64,000 nucleotides of DNA from Sipunculus nudus (lineage: Eukaryota; Annelida; Sipuncula; Golfingiida; Sipunculidae). A model generated the notes under the pieces. It was given only the letters and a program-made list of their open reading frames with translations, was not told the origin of the DNA and searched no databases. The position numbers were made by a program, and so were the translations under genes. This document shows, piece by piece, positions 13,601-27,876 of the stretch. The stretch covers positions 37,031,558 to 37,095,557 of the forward strand of contig CM049310.1 in NCBI GenBank assembly GCA_026874595.1, given 5' to 3'. Positions within the stretch are counted from its first letter, which is position 1, and every line of letters starts with the position of its first letter.

Positions 13601-16600
13601 AGTAGTATAAACTATTCCATACTAGACCATCCTGTCCTCTGATATAGCTCTGCTGGATGGAGATTATGGCCCAAGGTCCGAATGTAAATTCATTGTACAA
13701 CCTGTTGCAACATTTTCGTACCAGAGGTCTAGGAGCCTCAGCGGAAAAAGCCACGGGTAGCAACGTGCTGTTTCAGCCAGCGGGAACATGTAAAACATTT
13801 TGTGGCCAAGTCAGTCAGGGCATTTTCTGTTTGGCAGGTGTTGTGGCCAATGCAAAGCACAAGTCCCACACCTTCTGTTTACGTTGACCGTCCACTGTTC
13901 TTAACACTCGTGTACAGGAGTAAGCCAACGGTTCCAGGGGAATATTTTGGCAATTACCAATTTATTTCGAAAAGAAGACGACATTTTTCGTATAAATTCA
14001 ACATGCTATATAGGTTATTAGGCCCCTTTAAATATGATGTCATAGAATTTATAGGTAATTATAGTGAATAGGGTCATTTATACTGAAACCTCAAGAATAA
14101 TATGAAGATATCAGTGGAGATGAGGTATCTCTAGTTTCCGACTCTGTGGATATATAATACTCCTTTATCTGAAAGGATTGTAAACAATTGTACCTCATTT
14201 AATGGTCATGACGATGTATCTTATAATTATTATATATTTTGGTTGATGGTTAGACTTATTCTTCGTTCTGGGAAAAGTGTCCTTGTATATCTCAACATTC
14301 TAAGGGGAAAACGTGCTGATCCTACTGAAAAAGTATGTGACCCTGACACACTGACTTGCTGCAAATGTTTTAATCAGTTTTTGTTGGATGTCTTGGCCAT
14401 GACGGCAAGTGGTATAATCAAATTGATTTTTTTCAGGTTTTGCATATTGTAGGAAAAATGGATATTGCAGATAAACATATTTTCTCTATAGCCATGTATT
14501 TATTTGTTAGTTGTTTGTTTAAACATAGTTGAGCATGGCATTTTGATGTCTTACTACTTGATCAAGGTTTAGAAATATTCAAATTCTTCACTTTGTCTCC
14601 TTGTTTATTTATCAATTGAAAAGAGAGATAAAAAGAAATTCGTATATAAGAATTTCTATGTAATATTTCAATTCGTACAGGTATTAAGTACCAACAGTAT
14701 CACGTGAATAAAGTATTATTAGTTAACAAGCTTAGTCAGATCTAATTTTCCTTGTAATACTTTTATTAAAGATATGATGCTACCCCAAGTCAGGAAGAGT
14801 GATATATCAAGTGCTGAGTCGCTCAGTTTATAAAAACGCTAAACAATCTAGTTTTTACATATGATACGGGGATAATATAAATATGATATACGTGATCAAC
14901 ATGTGGTAAGCGGGTGTTATATTTTACCTCTACAGTGACGTTTGTCATCATCCAGCGTGTAACCAGGGATGGAGCAGCCACAAATGAAACTTCCAGGTCG
15001 GTTCTCACACAGGTCTTCGCAGTCGCCCCGCCCGTTATTCTCCAAGCATTCATTTATATCTGATGAAGCAAGTTAACCGATTTTTTATATATTGCTCTCA
15101 TATAAGTAAGATGGGTGCATTTGCATATCACATGGGAAACCACTGAAGTAAATATTGTGAGAATATTAAATCAAGATATATTGTCACAGTTAACTGTATC
15201 TTGCAAATGTTAAATATTATTTATCGATGCAACTGTAATATTAAAAATATAATAATATGCTTGTAAGTTTGTAAGAAGTGGTGTTCGTTCAGCGGTCTAT
15301 AGCCTGGGGAGATTTGTTCCAAAATTTCCTGGATTCACATGTATTAAGTTCAATAATGGTTTGCACTGTCACTGGCGTTGGAGCTCATTCGTGCAGGATG
15401 ACATGATTTCAACAAATGTTGTCTTCCCAAGGTGACCAGACAGTGTTGCCCTCGTCACTTAACCCAGGTCTCTCATGTATAAATATATATAATATTACAA
15501 TTTATAGGAAGCTAGGATACTTTACAGTTCAGAGTTCTACATAGCAAATTGACCCTAAAACCTTTACTGATTAAAATTTAAAAAAGGACGGACGCCTCAT
15601 GTTCCTTTTGTAAGATAGAGCCTGAAACAATGGGTCATTTGTTCTGGCATTGTAAAAAGTCAAGGTTTACGGTAGAGTGTAGCTGTGCTTTAAGTAGAAG
15701 AAAAAGAATTTTTTGTAGGAAAGAAATTATATTATAAAGAACATATCGAATCAATATGAATCACATGGTGTTAATATGGTTGTGTCAGCAATCAGGAACC
15801 AAAATATAAGGCTTTGTATTATGTTAAGTCTATTGAAAATATAGAATAAAAAGGATAAATAGAAAAATGAAAAGATTCAGGTACATAAAGAGAAATGGGG
15901 ATACACATTACAAGGGTGGATACATACATAGACCAAGCTAAAAATGGCATAAATTACCTTTAGATCTGTATATATAATTAATTCCCTTTATATTGATACG
16001 TACCATATGTGTTATGTGTAGTTGTGCGACTTTGCTACGTGAATTTATGTCTTTCCTTGTAATGTTTTATTTTTATTAGTATAGTCGATAAGTCGTAAAT
16101 TTGGAGTTGCAGTCAATGTGGGATATGCATCAGCATGAAGAAGACAAGAGATACTCCATCAAGTACTCTATGATAGCCAAATTTAAAGAAAATGACTATT
16201 TCCAATCGAGAATAATTCCAGTTTGTTTGTGAGTTCACATGTTATTTTGAGTTAATTCGCCATTACAAGCGTAATGTAAAGAGTATCGGTAGTTTACCAC
16301 TATATAAATGTAACAGGATGAATGCCCGTAGGAGAACATTTCCCTGTATAGCTTGTATCATGACTCGAGCTAGTTTTATCAGCCCAACGTGAATGCCCAC
16401 CGAGTCGTGAATTCAGGGCTACATCAACAATTTCTAAAGGCCCTAGACAGAGAGACACCAGCTCCTGCGATGTAAAGATCGACGATGAATGGCTGGGACA
16501 TCACAGCCAACAAAAACAAAACGATGGGTCTCTGGACACTTGCAGAACCGTCTATGGTAAGAACATTGTTAAGGACTCAGCACTAAGGTTCAAGTCTCCT

Positions 16601-18032
16601 GGGCCATGGATCTATTCACTCCATCTATATGGCTGTGAACAGTGGACCATTTACCGCTCTTAATTTATAACTCTGGAATAATTCAACATGAGCTGGCTCA
16701 GGTCTATCTGTGGTCTCACCTGGTAGGGCAATATCCCCTTTGTCTCTGTCGCCTCTGTCTTCTTTATTTTCCAAACTGACGGATACCTTAGAAACGGTTT
16801 TACTTTCACAAAACATAAATTGATGAAAGAGCGACCTGTGGTGGTTTCAATCTTACCTGTACAATTGCCGCCTGGTGGACCTTCGTAACCTTGGATACAC
16901 ATGCATCCTTCTCTCATGTTGCCCGTGCTGTTGGTTTTCGAGTGAACGGGACATGGCATGCAGCTGCCTTCACTCATTTTGTAGGTGTTCAAGGGACATG
17001 CTGAAAGAATGGACTTCTTGAAACATATCTGTTGCATATCTTTAAGGGAAAATTTATATATTACATAACTGTCACTTTTATGAGTAACTGATGGCTACCA
17101 AATGATATTTATATATTTCGAAACAGTTCTTTTTCTCTTTCATTTCTATAATATTTGACTCTTGAAGTGTCACACTAGGTGACAAGCTCAATAACATTGA
17201 TTGCCATAACTGCTTGCTTGATTAATTGACTGATTGATCGACTGGTTGATTTTTTTCTAAAAATTTTATACTCACGGGAACAATGTGGTTCAGTTCCGTC
17301 CCAGTTTCCATCCTCCTGACAGGTCCTCTGACTGCTGCCTCTGTCTATGATAAAACCGTCCTTACATCCGAACACGCAGGACGAGCCCACCTTGTTGCTG
17401 CACGCAGACATGTTACCGTGGTCAGGGGCATACAACAGGTCACACGTGATCTCTGTGTAACAACAAACATTAAACAAATACGTTAAAATAAATTTTAATA
17501 TCGCTTAAATATGTCATCCCTTCAAAAAGCAATTATGCATGTAGGTTGACCCCATGAAAGTCGGCTCTAGGTAAACACAATAGGAATCAAAGTTGCTGCG
17601 AGAACCATGGCACCATTCACATACATAAGTTAAATTCTGCGATGTGATCTTCCAGGTCATGGAATAATTCATGAAAACCCCACACTAAAATTATAACCAA
17701 TCGAAAATCCCCTCACACCCATTTATTTTAATGATGCTTTGAAAACCAGACACATTTCCTGAGGCTTTATTGTTTTATCTTTATTTATAAAATGACATTT
17801 GTCATTCTATTCTCTTAAATTAAAATCAAAAACTTTTTAAAATACTTTGTGTATAATCCTACCTGTACATGGTCCTCCTGGCGGGCCTTGGAAGCCTTCC
17901 CCACACAAACACTGCTTGCGGCCTCTGCTGCCATTTGTTACTGTATACGTATGTTCAGGACATGGCTGACATATTCCCGGTTGGTCAAAGTCGTCCATGT
18001 ATTGATTAACAGGGCAAGCTGAGAAAAGTGTG

Positions 18033-18085
<53 letters not shown>

Positions 18086-20493
18086 AGAATCATTTTATTA
18101 TCGCAAAGAATTTAGTTTTTATTGCCCAGTCAGATTAAAGCGACTGAAAAATATTTGGCAACCGAGAAAGTATTTAACCGATACAGATTTTAACTACTAA
18201 TCACCAAATCGCACCAACGGGAAAAGTGGACTTTTTTAAGTCTCTTCTGAGACTTTGAAGACCGTTGTCTTGCCAAGACGGGGGTATACCCTTTGAAGGG
18301 GTACACTCGTATTTTCTTACCGACACACGAGGGTACGTTTGATGACCATTCTCCAGTCTCCTGACAATGAATAGTGGGCCGCCCCTGCATCTTGTAACCC
18401 GTGAAGCAGCTGAACGTAACGTTATTCGGATAAAAGTACCGACTTCCGTCTTTAAATCCATTTTCCGGAAGTCCCGGGTCTCCACAAAAAGCAGCTGAAT
18501 ATAAAAAAAAGATGTATTATAATTAGTTTAAAATCATTCGTAAGAAACATTCCCATTTTAAGTGGCATCCATCCCAAGATTCTTTAGTATTGAATTATAT
18601 TCCACTGCAGTATATATGAGCTAAGGTTTTGTTCCTTACATTTTGTGTACAAGGTATGAGAATTGTCGGCCTTTTTCTGACTGTTAGATATCAGTGATAC
18701 AATTCCTGTAATATTCTTTTCCTTTTGGACAGTGAAGTAGAAACAGAAGTTTTAATTTATGGAAAGAGTATATAATCATCATTTCAAAGCAACTTGTAGA
18801 GGATTGTTAAATAAATATTGGATGAACAGTTGAAATAAACATCTCCAAAACAAATAGCAAAGCGCTTTTCTTTAAAGATACCAGTTAAAACCTTAATATT
18901 CCAAGGCCACAAGCCTTAATTATGTAAATACCGTGTTTTGTATATTTTAGGATGCCTAAGATACATTTCATGCACTTAAATGATGATGATGATAATGATA
19001 ATAACAATTTTAGTATTTTTACCTTCGCACACCGGTTCCGTTCCGTTCCATTTGCCATCGGCTTGACAGTGAAGTGTCTGTTGGCCGTTTAAGACATAAC
19101 CTTCATTGCAGACGAATGTCACCGTTGTACCATAAATTAACCTTTTTTGAATATGTGCTTCGGCATTTTTGGGAAGCAAAGGTGGCTCGCATTCTATTTC
19201 TGAAACAGGCATGATATATCACAAGCGTATTTACAGATGGATTCAAGGGGATCCATTATTAACTGCGCAGATGCTAATTACAGGAACTGAATAAATTTTT
19301 CCTCTTGAATTCTAAAAATATATTATCTTATTTTTTTCAGTGTCTTTTTTATAATTTCAACAAAGGTTTCAAAAATCCATAACTTTTTACTTTCTAAACA
19401 GTGCTAGTAAATAACAATGGGTTTAAATTCTTGGCTTGTCAGATGACAGGATAATCTGTATTTCAATACAGGTTTACGTTTTGGATATTTATTCAGATTT
19501 ACACTCGATCAAAAGGGTACTTGCATTCTCTAAATCAGACAGGAATAGTGAACAATCGAGAAAGATGCTCCCGACAAAACGATTACAGTGCCTGTACTAT
19601 ATGGGGATGACTACTGTTGACATATCTATTGTTCAACTAATAAACATATATGTGCTTATGCGGACCGTTACTTAACGTATCCAAGCCTTTTATTCATTTA
19701 TAATATCTAATATTCTGTCAATCCTTATACTCGGTTTCTGACAGGAGCTGGATACAAGTCTAACCTGTCTCTAGACCTGGGAAACAGTAAAAAAAAGTTT
19801 GTTTTTTCATTTACTTACGGACACACTCCGGTACCATCCCCAGCCATTTTCCATTTGCCATGCAGGACATAGACTGAGACCCGACTAGTTTGTATCCGGT
19901 AGCACAGGTGAAGTTAACTCGGTTCTTGTAGCTGAACAGGTTTCCATGGATTTCTCCATACAGAGGGAATCCCGGAAACCCACAGTTTACGGCTGCATAA
20001 TGATTATTATAATACTAGTGTAAGACTATAAATATTCAGTACAGTAGAGAGGTTAAGGAACTTTCACTTTAAGTCTAGATACAATGGTTCCTTTCTGGTA
20101 TGGAAGTGCCTTAGACCAAAGGAAAAAATTACATGTTCAATCCCATCTTCATACCAACTTTCAAAATGAAATAATTAGACTCGTTATCTTTGCTTCTGTT
20201 ATGGCTAAAATTACCAAAAAGGTGTCAATATTTCGCTCAAGGAATCTAGATAAATGTACTTCAAGACTATAAAGACAATGTTATTTCGTTAGCATGGCAA
20301 CATTTGAAAAAACCCTGTTAAATGGAATTAATTTACCCCGTAAATGCAAACCTTGACAACAGGTTTTTCATTAAAGCAGTAACAAAAGCAAACATATTGT
20401 TTTTTGTGTATTATTGAGGCCATATTTTTACAAGTGGCCCATTGGCCATGCCTCTAATCTGATCTTAGACACTGCAAAAGACATTCTTACATG

Positions 20494-20540
<47 letters not shown>

Positions 20541-23500
20541 CTTGCTAAAACTATCATGTAAAAACCAAGTATATATATTTTATTACTTAACCAGGTAAAT
20601 GGAATATAACCGTTTTTCTTGCAAAATAATAGGTTAGTTTTGGAGGCTAACATATACAAAAAGTCAGAAGACCAATATTCTTTAAAAAAAGAAATCCATT
20701 ATCGAAGCAGCTATTCTGAATTTGTTAAAACGTTTTAATATATTAAACGCGTTTTTCCACAGGAAAGATTCATTATAAGACTTTTTACAACAATATCCGG
20801 ATATGTCCCAAAGCACATGAAAGGATATCTGAGATATCTACCTGGTGGACATATTAAATTACATATGTGGGTTGGAAATTCAAGTGTAAAGCAAAGTGCA
20901 AACGCTATGACTGTTCTGAAGATAACCCATGCGATAGCAAATCTGAGATCTACGCCTGTCATCCATATTTGATGGGTCAGAATCATAACACCCACATCCT
21001 CTACACAGGCCAGTTGATAGCAATGAGTCAAAAGAGTCAATGAGATGTGCCCTAAAGGAAATCGATGATCACCGCTTTGTAGCCACAAGGTGTATCATAT
21101 CTGATGTGTTTCAAATCTGGAAGCACACATCCTCCAATAGGGATATATTTATTGTTGAAGAGAGGCGTGGCTTTTTTTATATAAAACAAGTGAAAAAAAA
21201 ACTAGAATTGCAGCTTGACGGTCGTATTTTTAATTGAACTTTAATATCACACATCCAATTATTGTCACCGGTCTGCAGATAAAAAATGTACAAATGTCTT
21301 TTAGAGGTCTGTTGTAGGCACTACTCTTTGCTTTAACTGTCATAAATCTTTACATCTGAGTTACTGAAGCATGTATTTTCGCCTCTTCACTACGAGGATA
21401 CCTGTCCCGGATGTTCAAAATAAGCATGTAATTGTTTAAAAGGTGTAACCAAGCACATTATAAGCCAACTCAAGGCACAGAACAATATGGTTTACAAATC
21501 ATGCTTTGCCGAATATCTCGAAGAACAAGTCCCGTGACAAGGGGAGTTTGCCAAGTCAGAAGATACTGGATTTAATTGTTGCGACCTGTGCTGTTTCAAA
21601 GATTCAAAGCCAGTCAGCCGATGGAAAGACAACGGGCAACACAAAAGCTTAGATGACACTCAGCCGAGCTAAGCGCGGCTAATATTTATGATACGAGGCA
21701 AGATAAAGCTTTGTGTTTAACAGATTGTCTCCCCTGGCCGTAAGGTACTTCATTACCAAAGGGAACATTGCATCATAACATGAATTCAATACCTTATTTT
21801 AGGCATTTAAACATCTACATATATTCGCTCACATATCTCAACGATAACTATATTATAAAGTTGATACATAAATACTAATAAATATACAGAAGAATATGAA
21901 TGATATAATCACATGGTAACTACCATGGTGCTAAACTATATATCAATATATCACTGAATCGAATACACTCAGTTGACGTGAGTCACGGAGACAGTTCATC
22001 ATTCTGATCTTACGTCTTGTTATGTCACAACTCTCAAACTTTTTGTCAAGCATGAATGTCCGCTGACGATGCCTCTTGTGTTACCCTCGAAACCACGGTC
22101 CGTAATGTATTTCACTGAATTCAGTTTTATAAACTTACTAACGTGTTGGCTCCAACATAAATTTTTCCATAATGGCTTCATCTTTTATAACATTGCGTTT
22201 TTCTAAAACCCTTTCCAAAATAATTGTTGAAACATATTATTTTTTACAACAAACAATGTAAAGTCTTCGAAAAGTACACACATACATTGTCCAAAATACT
22301 GTAATATATTGTAATATTTGTATGTATCCTAATGCCATCGTTAATTTCCACCATATACGATACCCCATATATCTCCTCCATGATCGGCAGATATGTTACT
22401 GAGGGGGACGTTGGAGTACGATGCAACATGGAAATACAGTTTAACAAGTGGCAATCACCTTGTAGTTTCCTCCTCACGGTAAGGGATTTTCTTTCATATA
22501 AAACTCTTTTAAGGAGCCTGGGCCGTCTTAATGTGGTTGTACTTTCTTCTGAAATGTTCAGAATCAAACAACTGTTGCCTGTTGTAAAAGGCGCAGTCTC
22601 GCAATTCGTTTCGTAGAACTCAGAACATGTGGCAGTGTTGCATCATATGTGTGTCAAAAAGGGTTCTGGCTTGGCCTGCATGTCTTATTCCATCCTATTC
22701 AAACACTTGAAACACTTCTGAAAAGGTTGTTCCTTCTTTCTACATGTGGACATAGTTCTACTGTAAATGACACACGCATTACATTACACTAATCTGTGTC
22801 GCTGTGTTCTGGTAAACTTTCGTGAATATGCTTCAAGCTGTACACATTATTCTACCTTTAGAGGAACCGACATCTGAGCAAGGTACAGGCGTGACTGACA
22901 ATTGCCTTGAAAAGTTCTAGCGTGTGTGCCTGCAGATGTAATTTGCAGCTCACAAAGGGCATGATTGCAGTCACAGTCTACACCGTGACATGTGTAGTTA
23001 GCATTTGACGAAAGTGTTTGTGCGCAGGTCATGGTAGGTGTACAGTCCAAGGAGTCTCAGGCCATTTTGATTTCGCAGTGGCAACCAGGCCACGATTTAT
23101 GATCCGCACCTGATTTTTCACTGACTATTTTGGACATCTCATTAGTTCATATGTTTTTCGAAGAACTGGTCTTAATGTCTTCAGTGACGTTAGAGTTATA
23201 GTGTACAAAATGAAGATGTGGAAGGAAATGTGGCAGTGTCTTGATTAAATTCTAGGAGGTTCCTTTTTGTGACGAAGACAACTCAATGCTGCCGGGGCTC
23301 CTTGGGTTTCCTGCCTTTCCAGTAGTGGGTGTAGCTTTTTTCTCTATGGTAGTGCGGGAATGATTCTTGTTTCCTTGATAGTGCCAATGCTGAATCTGAA
23401 TCTGTCAACAGTGGTGTCCTCGAGGTATCTGAGTTGCCCATGCACATGATGCATAAACGTTTGACATTTCGTTTTCCTGTCATGTTTACGGGTTAACCAA

Positions 23501-26500
23501 GCTAGAGACACCCATTGTTACAGGCCGTCCTGATACCTTTTTGACAAGGAACTGCTGGCTTGAGGTCGGTGGTAGCTAATCCCTCCTACCCTCGGTCGAA
23601 GCTCATCCGAAGCGCCAAAAACACAACCAACCCAAACTATCCAAAGCCCAAGATTCTTTGGCCCATGACTTGGTTAAGTCTGTAGGCGTCATGGCGTGCC
23701 CATCACTGATGGACAATACATGACGCGCACCCAGGAGACTAATCTCCTCCGAGATTCCGTGGTTCTGCTTAGGGCCACTGGGTCCTCAAGTTTCATCTTC
23801 GGCTTTAAGGATGATCCCATACCTTGGTCTGACAGGTTTTACTGCAAAACGCCTATGGCTGGTACGGCCTTGGGCATCGACAACATGTGCGGTAAGTGAG
23901 AAAGGAGTTATTCTGTCAAACGACTTTATTCCGGTAAAAGGAAACACCTACTCCCATACGCCTCGGTGAATCTATTCAGACGACTTTGTAATGGAAACAC
24001 CTACCTTCACATGTCGGAGTGGATCCTGTTAGACGACCTTTTTTCTGCTGATGTTTTATGCACATTCTTTTGTTATGACCACGTAAGACATAACCTTCAT
24101 TACAACTGAATATGACTTCCTCCCCATACATGTATCCTTCACTACTAGGGTTCAGTATGGTCAAGTGTGGACCGACAGGCGGGGGGTCGCACTTGATCTC
24201 TACAAGGTCAAGGTCAATATTGAAGATTCAAACATACAAATTGCTTATTTTGCAAGTTATATCAAATGATATGGATAAAAGTTCAAAATTCAGACTTTAT
24301 TTTATGCAAGTCCAATGTTGTAATGCGGTGTGTCAATAACATTTAGTTTATAGTAATAACTGCAAAGGCATTTTTATTCGTAAATGTAACCAAAGCAAAG
24401 ATGACAAAGGCACATCAAATAACGCCACTCAGAATAACAAAGCTGGTAAAACATTTGAAGTCAAGGGATTAATGCGAAAAATGCTTCCTTTGTTTAATTA
24501 TTTTTTATAATGTGTTAAGTTCAACCTTACGTTTACATGTTGGAACTAGGCCATCATTTGTCCATTCACCTTCGCCTTCACATTTGATGACCTCGTTGCC
24601 GACTAGGTAATGCCCTTCGTTACAAGTAAACGTCACATACTGGCCGTACTTAGCTGGCCAGTTGATATAGATTTGTCCATTTCTAGGCCTTCCTAGAACC
24701 TTACAATGGACCTCTGAAAAGGGCAGAATCCACACTGGATGACCCCAATCACCATTTTAAAAGCCGTCAACATATTTCCTAGTTATGTACAGTGTGCAAG
24801 TCCTTTATTTTTGTGATTCCTTGGCATTACGGGGCATATAAATCTCCAAAATTTGTTTTTCAAGCATTTTATCATTTCATGAAGAATCCATCTAAAATCG
24901 ATTCAGAAACTGGAAAGTTACACATCCTTAGATAATATGTGTTTGAATTTCTAATTACTCCGTCACTTTATCTTGAAGAATATTTTGCTCCGGCAAAACA
25001 TAAATCATGTTTTAGGTTCTAATATAGATACATATCGGTAGGTGTACCTGACAATTTCAAATCGTTTCTTTAAAAAGTAGGGGAAAATGTATCCGAAAGC
25101 GAACTTAAAATTGCATCAGGTTATGACAAATTTGTATCTAGATTTGATAAACTAAAATATTTCTTTAATTATTTATGCTTTTTACTTCAAACGACTTATA
25201 TATTGTATATTTATTTCTATTTTTTTCCTGAATATATTTGAAATCTAAGTGAAGGTATGTTAAACACATGAAACCGCCGACTGATATAAACTCTTCTCTA
25301 AATTAATATATGTCAAACACATTATATGTTTGTGTATTGATTAGTTAAATTTCATATACAATCAATGTTCACTTTGTTTAAATAGATATTTAAGGATTCT
25401 CAGATGAAATAGAAAACCTTAAACTTTAGTTATAATGCCCTCGACATGACTGCCAATTAGAGTCATGCGCTTTGTGGGATATGTGGATTTTCCATTTTGA
25501 AATGTTATATCATGTCGATAACTGAAGAACCATTACATTTACATCTTTTCTTTAATTTTTCATACCAAAATCAGAATAATCTATTTAACACAAAAAAGGG
25601 AGGCCTATTACCAGTTGTGCAGCAGTCTCCTTTCCATCCGGGAGCGCATGCGCATTTGTTCCCTCTTGGTATTCCGCCGTGAGGACAGACCTCGTTACAG
25701 GCCTCGACTTCGGATGTATTGTATGGACACTGGAAATTGGAGAGCTCCTTGCATCTCCCAGTTAATTCATGCTTCCTTGTCCTTTTGCGTGTCCCTCCAT
25801 TCCCGCAGCTGAAAGAAAATAAAATATCCGGAATAATACTACCGAGGAAGCAAAAGACAAGAATTTGGTAAAAACTGACCTTGCATATTCGGGTTTTCAA
25901 ATTACGTTCCCATGATTATGAGAAACAATTTGGCTTTCTGTTGAACGGACATTTGAAAACGAAGAATTATATATATTTTAATATATAGAAAATTTTACGT
26001 ACATTAGCACATACTTAAAATGAATTTTCATCGACTCTAGAACAAATATGCTTACTTTTGGGTACAGCTGCTCCATCGTGACCACTCACCGGCGCAGGTC
26101 ACTTTGCACAGCTCCTCCAGGCGGACACCCATCTGATTGCTATATTGGTCTGCCATTTGTCTCGGTTGGTTTGCGGCCACGACTATACTCCCTACATATT
26201 GAATGCTGCGTGGCTTAAATATGTTAAATAACATGAGAAAACACATTTATCTAAAATTTAGGATAGACCTTGACACGCTGAGTTAAAAAGATACGTAAAC
26301 GTTAAACATACCAAAAGGACCAAATATATTAAATAAACTTGTGACTGTTTTAGAGACCAGTAGATACAGTAATAAGGTGACATGTGACTAAGTAAACACA
26401 CACACTCCGTGATGACCCAATAGCTTGATATAGAGTTGTGGTTACTACTTCATAATGATTGGGCTAATTACTCATCGTCGAATATCTCTTCCAAAGTAAC

Positions 26501-27831
26501 TTCAATTCGAGATGAGCAAATCGCTGATAAACTTCGGGTAAAAAAACATTATTTGAGATCTATGTTTCCATTTGTCTGGGCGAAATTTCAGTAACTGGAT
26601 GACTGTAGAGGAGCATCTACAGAGTCCGTCTTCCAAAGTCTCCCGAAAGGAAGATCAACGGTGTGTGAAAAGTATCTTTGCTCCATATTTGGTGGATCAC
26701 TTATGTAATTTCTTTTTGCGTGTCACAACAGCAAGGTTTAGCCCTGCAACATAACCCAAGACAGTTCGACTATCTTGGCCTGAATTGCTCTTACCTTATA
26801 TCTCACGATAACAACAGATTTTGTTGGAAATATGACATCCAAAATTTACAATTCCAATATCAATAACAAAGTGATAATAAGCTATGAACATAAGGTCAAT
26901 GATAGTGGGATGTCGAAACTGTGGTTCTATTCGCAAAATAATTAACAATGAATCTGCAAGTAGCTTACACCTCAATGGTTGCAACAATGCCTTCTAAGGG
27001 TTGTCACTTCCGTGACAGTATCGATCACAGGTAGCACAGAGAAATTGGGAGGTCTCTGTTGTGTGTCCGATCCTATGACAGACTTTTCCTTGCTTTCTTT
27101 TTCCAAGAGGGTAGCGTTAAAACGGTTTCTCTGTGCCTCATCGGAAATAGACCGAATTTTTGCTTCCAGTTATCTCGATCTCATGCTGGACTCCCCTAAT
27201 GTCCACACCAGTTGGTTTGAAGTTGTGTTTTAAGACATGGGTGGGGAGGGCTAACATTAATGCATGGGGAATGAGGACCTCCATCAAGTTCACCATAGTG
27301 TTAGCAACTCAGCAGGCAGACAGATACCTGAACGGTTAGTGTAAACTGTTCTTTGTAAAAATACGGTCAAAAACTTTCAACTGCAGAGCAGTGTGCTGAG
27401 TGAGTGACGAAGGCTTTACAGACCGCTTACCATCATGTTTGCTGTCAGATACTTATTTGTCAACACTCCCATGTTCTGTTTGGAGAAAATCGTTGCAGTT
27501 CGGTTATTCGAGTAATTATTTCAGTTTTAAGAAAAATATATTTGCTGCGATTAATATAGAGCCCAGATGGGCAATTTCCTCAGCACTTTCCAGCATCGGG
27601 TCGTTAACCTTGATACAAGGCAGTTGGACACATAATTTCTGGGATAAAGCTAATATTATTAGCATTTCGTAAATCAAAACAGTCAACCATTTCATACATA
27701 TATAAAAAATGTTCAAGAGCGATCATGACTCATTCGTTAACAAGGCTGAATAAATTTGTGCTGATAATCGTGAATAAATAGGACCGCATGAGAAGGCTGC
27801 CTCAAAATTATCAATTTATATATATATATAT

Positions 27832-27876
<45 letters not shown>

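Noticed and set aside
14823-15053. Minus-strand frame MNAWRITGGATAKTC... over exon 13
   Set aside because: Shifted shadow of the cbEGF exon 14928-15059.
22847-23050. Cys-rich minus-strand frame (DCTPTMTCAQTL... DCDCNHALCEL) in intron 6, with possible AG and GT borders, as an additional exon of the mosaic gene
   Set aside because: The flanking exons already join in frame without it. The clearest donor gives the wrong phase, and only a weaker GTCAGT site would fit. The cysteine pattern matches none of the modules. It may be a decayed exon or chance.
23283-23899. Possible transposase fragments on both strands
   Set aside because: A few CxxC and Arg/Lys-rich stretches but no ordered catalytic motifs or terminal repeats.
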